A stretch of 5,333 nucleotides of DNA from Candidatus Hydrothermota bacterium. Lineage in GTDB: Bacteria; Hydrothermota; Hydrothermia; UBA1063. Positions 5,233-5,333 of the stretch are shown piece by piece (the first letter of the stretch is position 1; the number at the start of each line of letters is the position of its first letter). The stretch is taken from assembly GCA_003644895.1 (NCBI GenBank), contig QNDO01000111.1, forward strand, positions 1 through 5,333, written 5' to 3'. Both the position numbers and the translations under genes were made by a program. The notes below the pieces were generated by a model, which ran no database searches, was not told the origin of the DNA, and was given only the letters and a program-made list of their open reading frames with translations.

Positions 5233-5333
5233 CAGGTAGAACAATTTTAGAAATTTTGACGATATATATTATGGAGGTAGTTATTTTAATTTAAACTATA
5301 TCATGAATCTGCTGCTTATAAATAGGCATATTA
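5233..5333. other. AT-rich right edge with a possible partial gene start
   Basis: About 100 bases of AT-rich DNA with no recognisable gene. ATG at 5303 opens a frame of ten codons (MNLLLINRHI) to the edge. It has no nearby Shine-Dalgarno site, and the GGAGGT at 5273 is 24 bases too far upstream. A TTTAAAC box ends six bases before this ATG, as at the lipoprotein start. On the minus strand two frames are open from the edge to stops at 5291 and 5296, so a convergent gene could also end here. The window does not decide between these. Confidence 0.3.

Noticed and set aside
5291..5332. 3' end of a minus-strand gene entering from the right
   Set aside because: Two minus frames are open to the edge for only 12 to 14 codons, too little to choose between them or to recognise a protein.

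Overview
The window holds seven protein genes or gene pieces that I can support, plus one short ORF and one possible gene start at the right edge. I see no tRNA, rRNA, CRISPR array, insertion sequence or attachment site. The DNA is AT-rich and densely packed with short gaps. The proteins carry a lipoprotein signal, a cleavable signal peptide and a C-terminal domain of the YPNPFN / T9SS-CTD or FlgD-Ig-like kind. This points to a diderm bacterium, probably of the FCB group or a neighbouring candidate phylum such as the WOR-3/Stahlbacteria, Hydrothermae or Cloacimonadota type. A thermophile is possible, since the protease most resembles fervidolysin-like subtilases and the cytosolic proteins are rich in Lys, Glu and Arg. 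The phylum is an inference from architecture, not from a marker gene.

Left part. A two-CBS-domain protein is read leftward off the window edge (479 down to 1). It diverges across an 89-base gap from a class I SAM-dependent methyltransferase (569..1309) with a strong AGGAGG site. The methyltransferase converges tail to tail, with only six bases between stop codons, on a large secreted subtilisin-family protease (1316..3946, minus strand). A hairpin plus T-run lying inside the protease 3' end could terminate the methyltransferase transcript.

Middle. The protease has a signal peptide, a propeptide, an S8 catalytic domain with a full Asp/His/Asn/Ser set, a propeller of Asp-box (BNR) repeats, and a sorting-type C-terminal domain. 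It is the most distinctive gene here. Its promoter (TTGACA, 16-base spacer, TAAAAT) is the clearest in the window. The ribosome binding site argues for ATG at 3946 rather than the GTG at 3955.

Right part. Diverging from the protease is a probable operon: a short putative lipoprotein (4085..4342) that may be a broken or truncated gene, then cutA (4353..4667), then a small cupin (4715..5056). These are followed by a 23-codon ORF with a good ribosome binding site (5161..5232) and unexplained sequence to the edge. The operon genes have no obvious shared pathway.

I do not see a convincing new multi-gene system. The points most worth a second look are the protease architecture with its unusual active-site His block, the possible frameshift in the lipoprotein gene just before cutA, and a recurring start context without a Shine-Dalgarno site that suggests leaderless transcripts.
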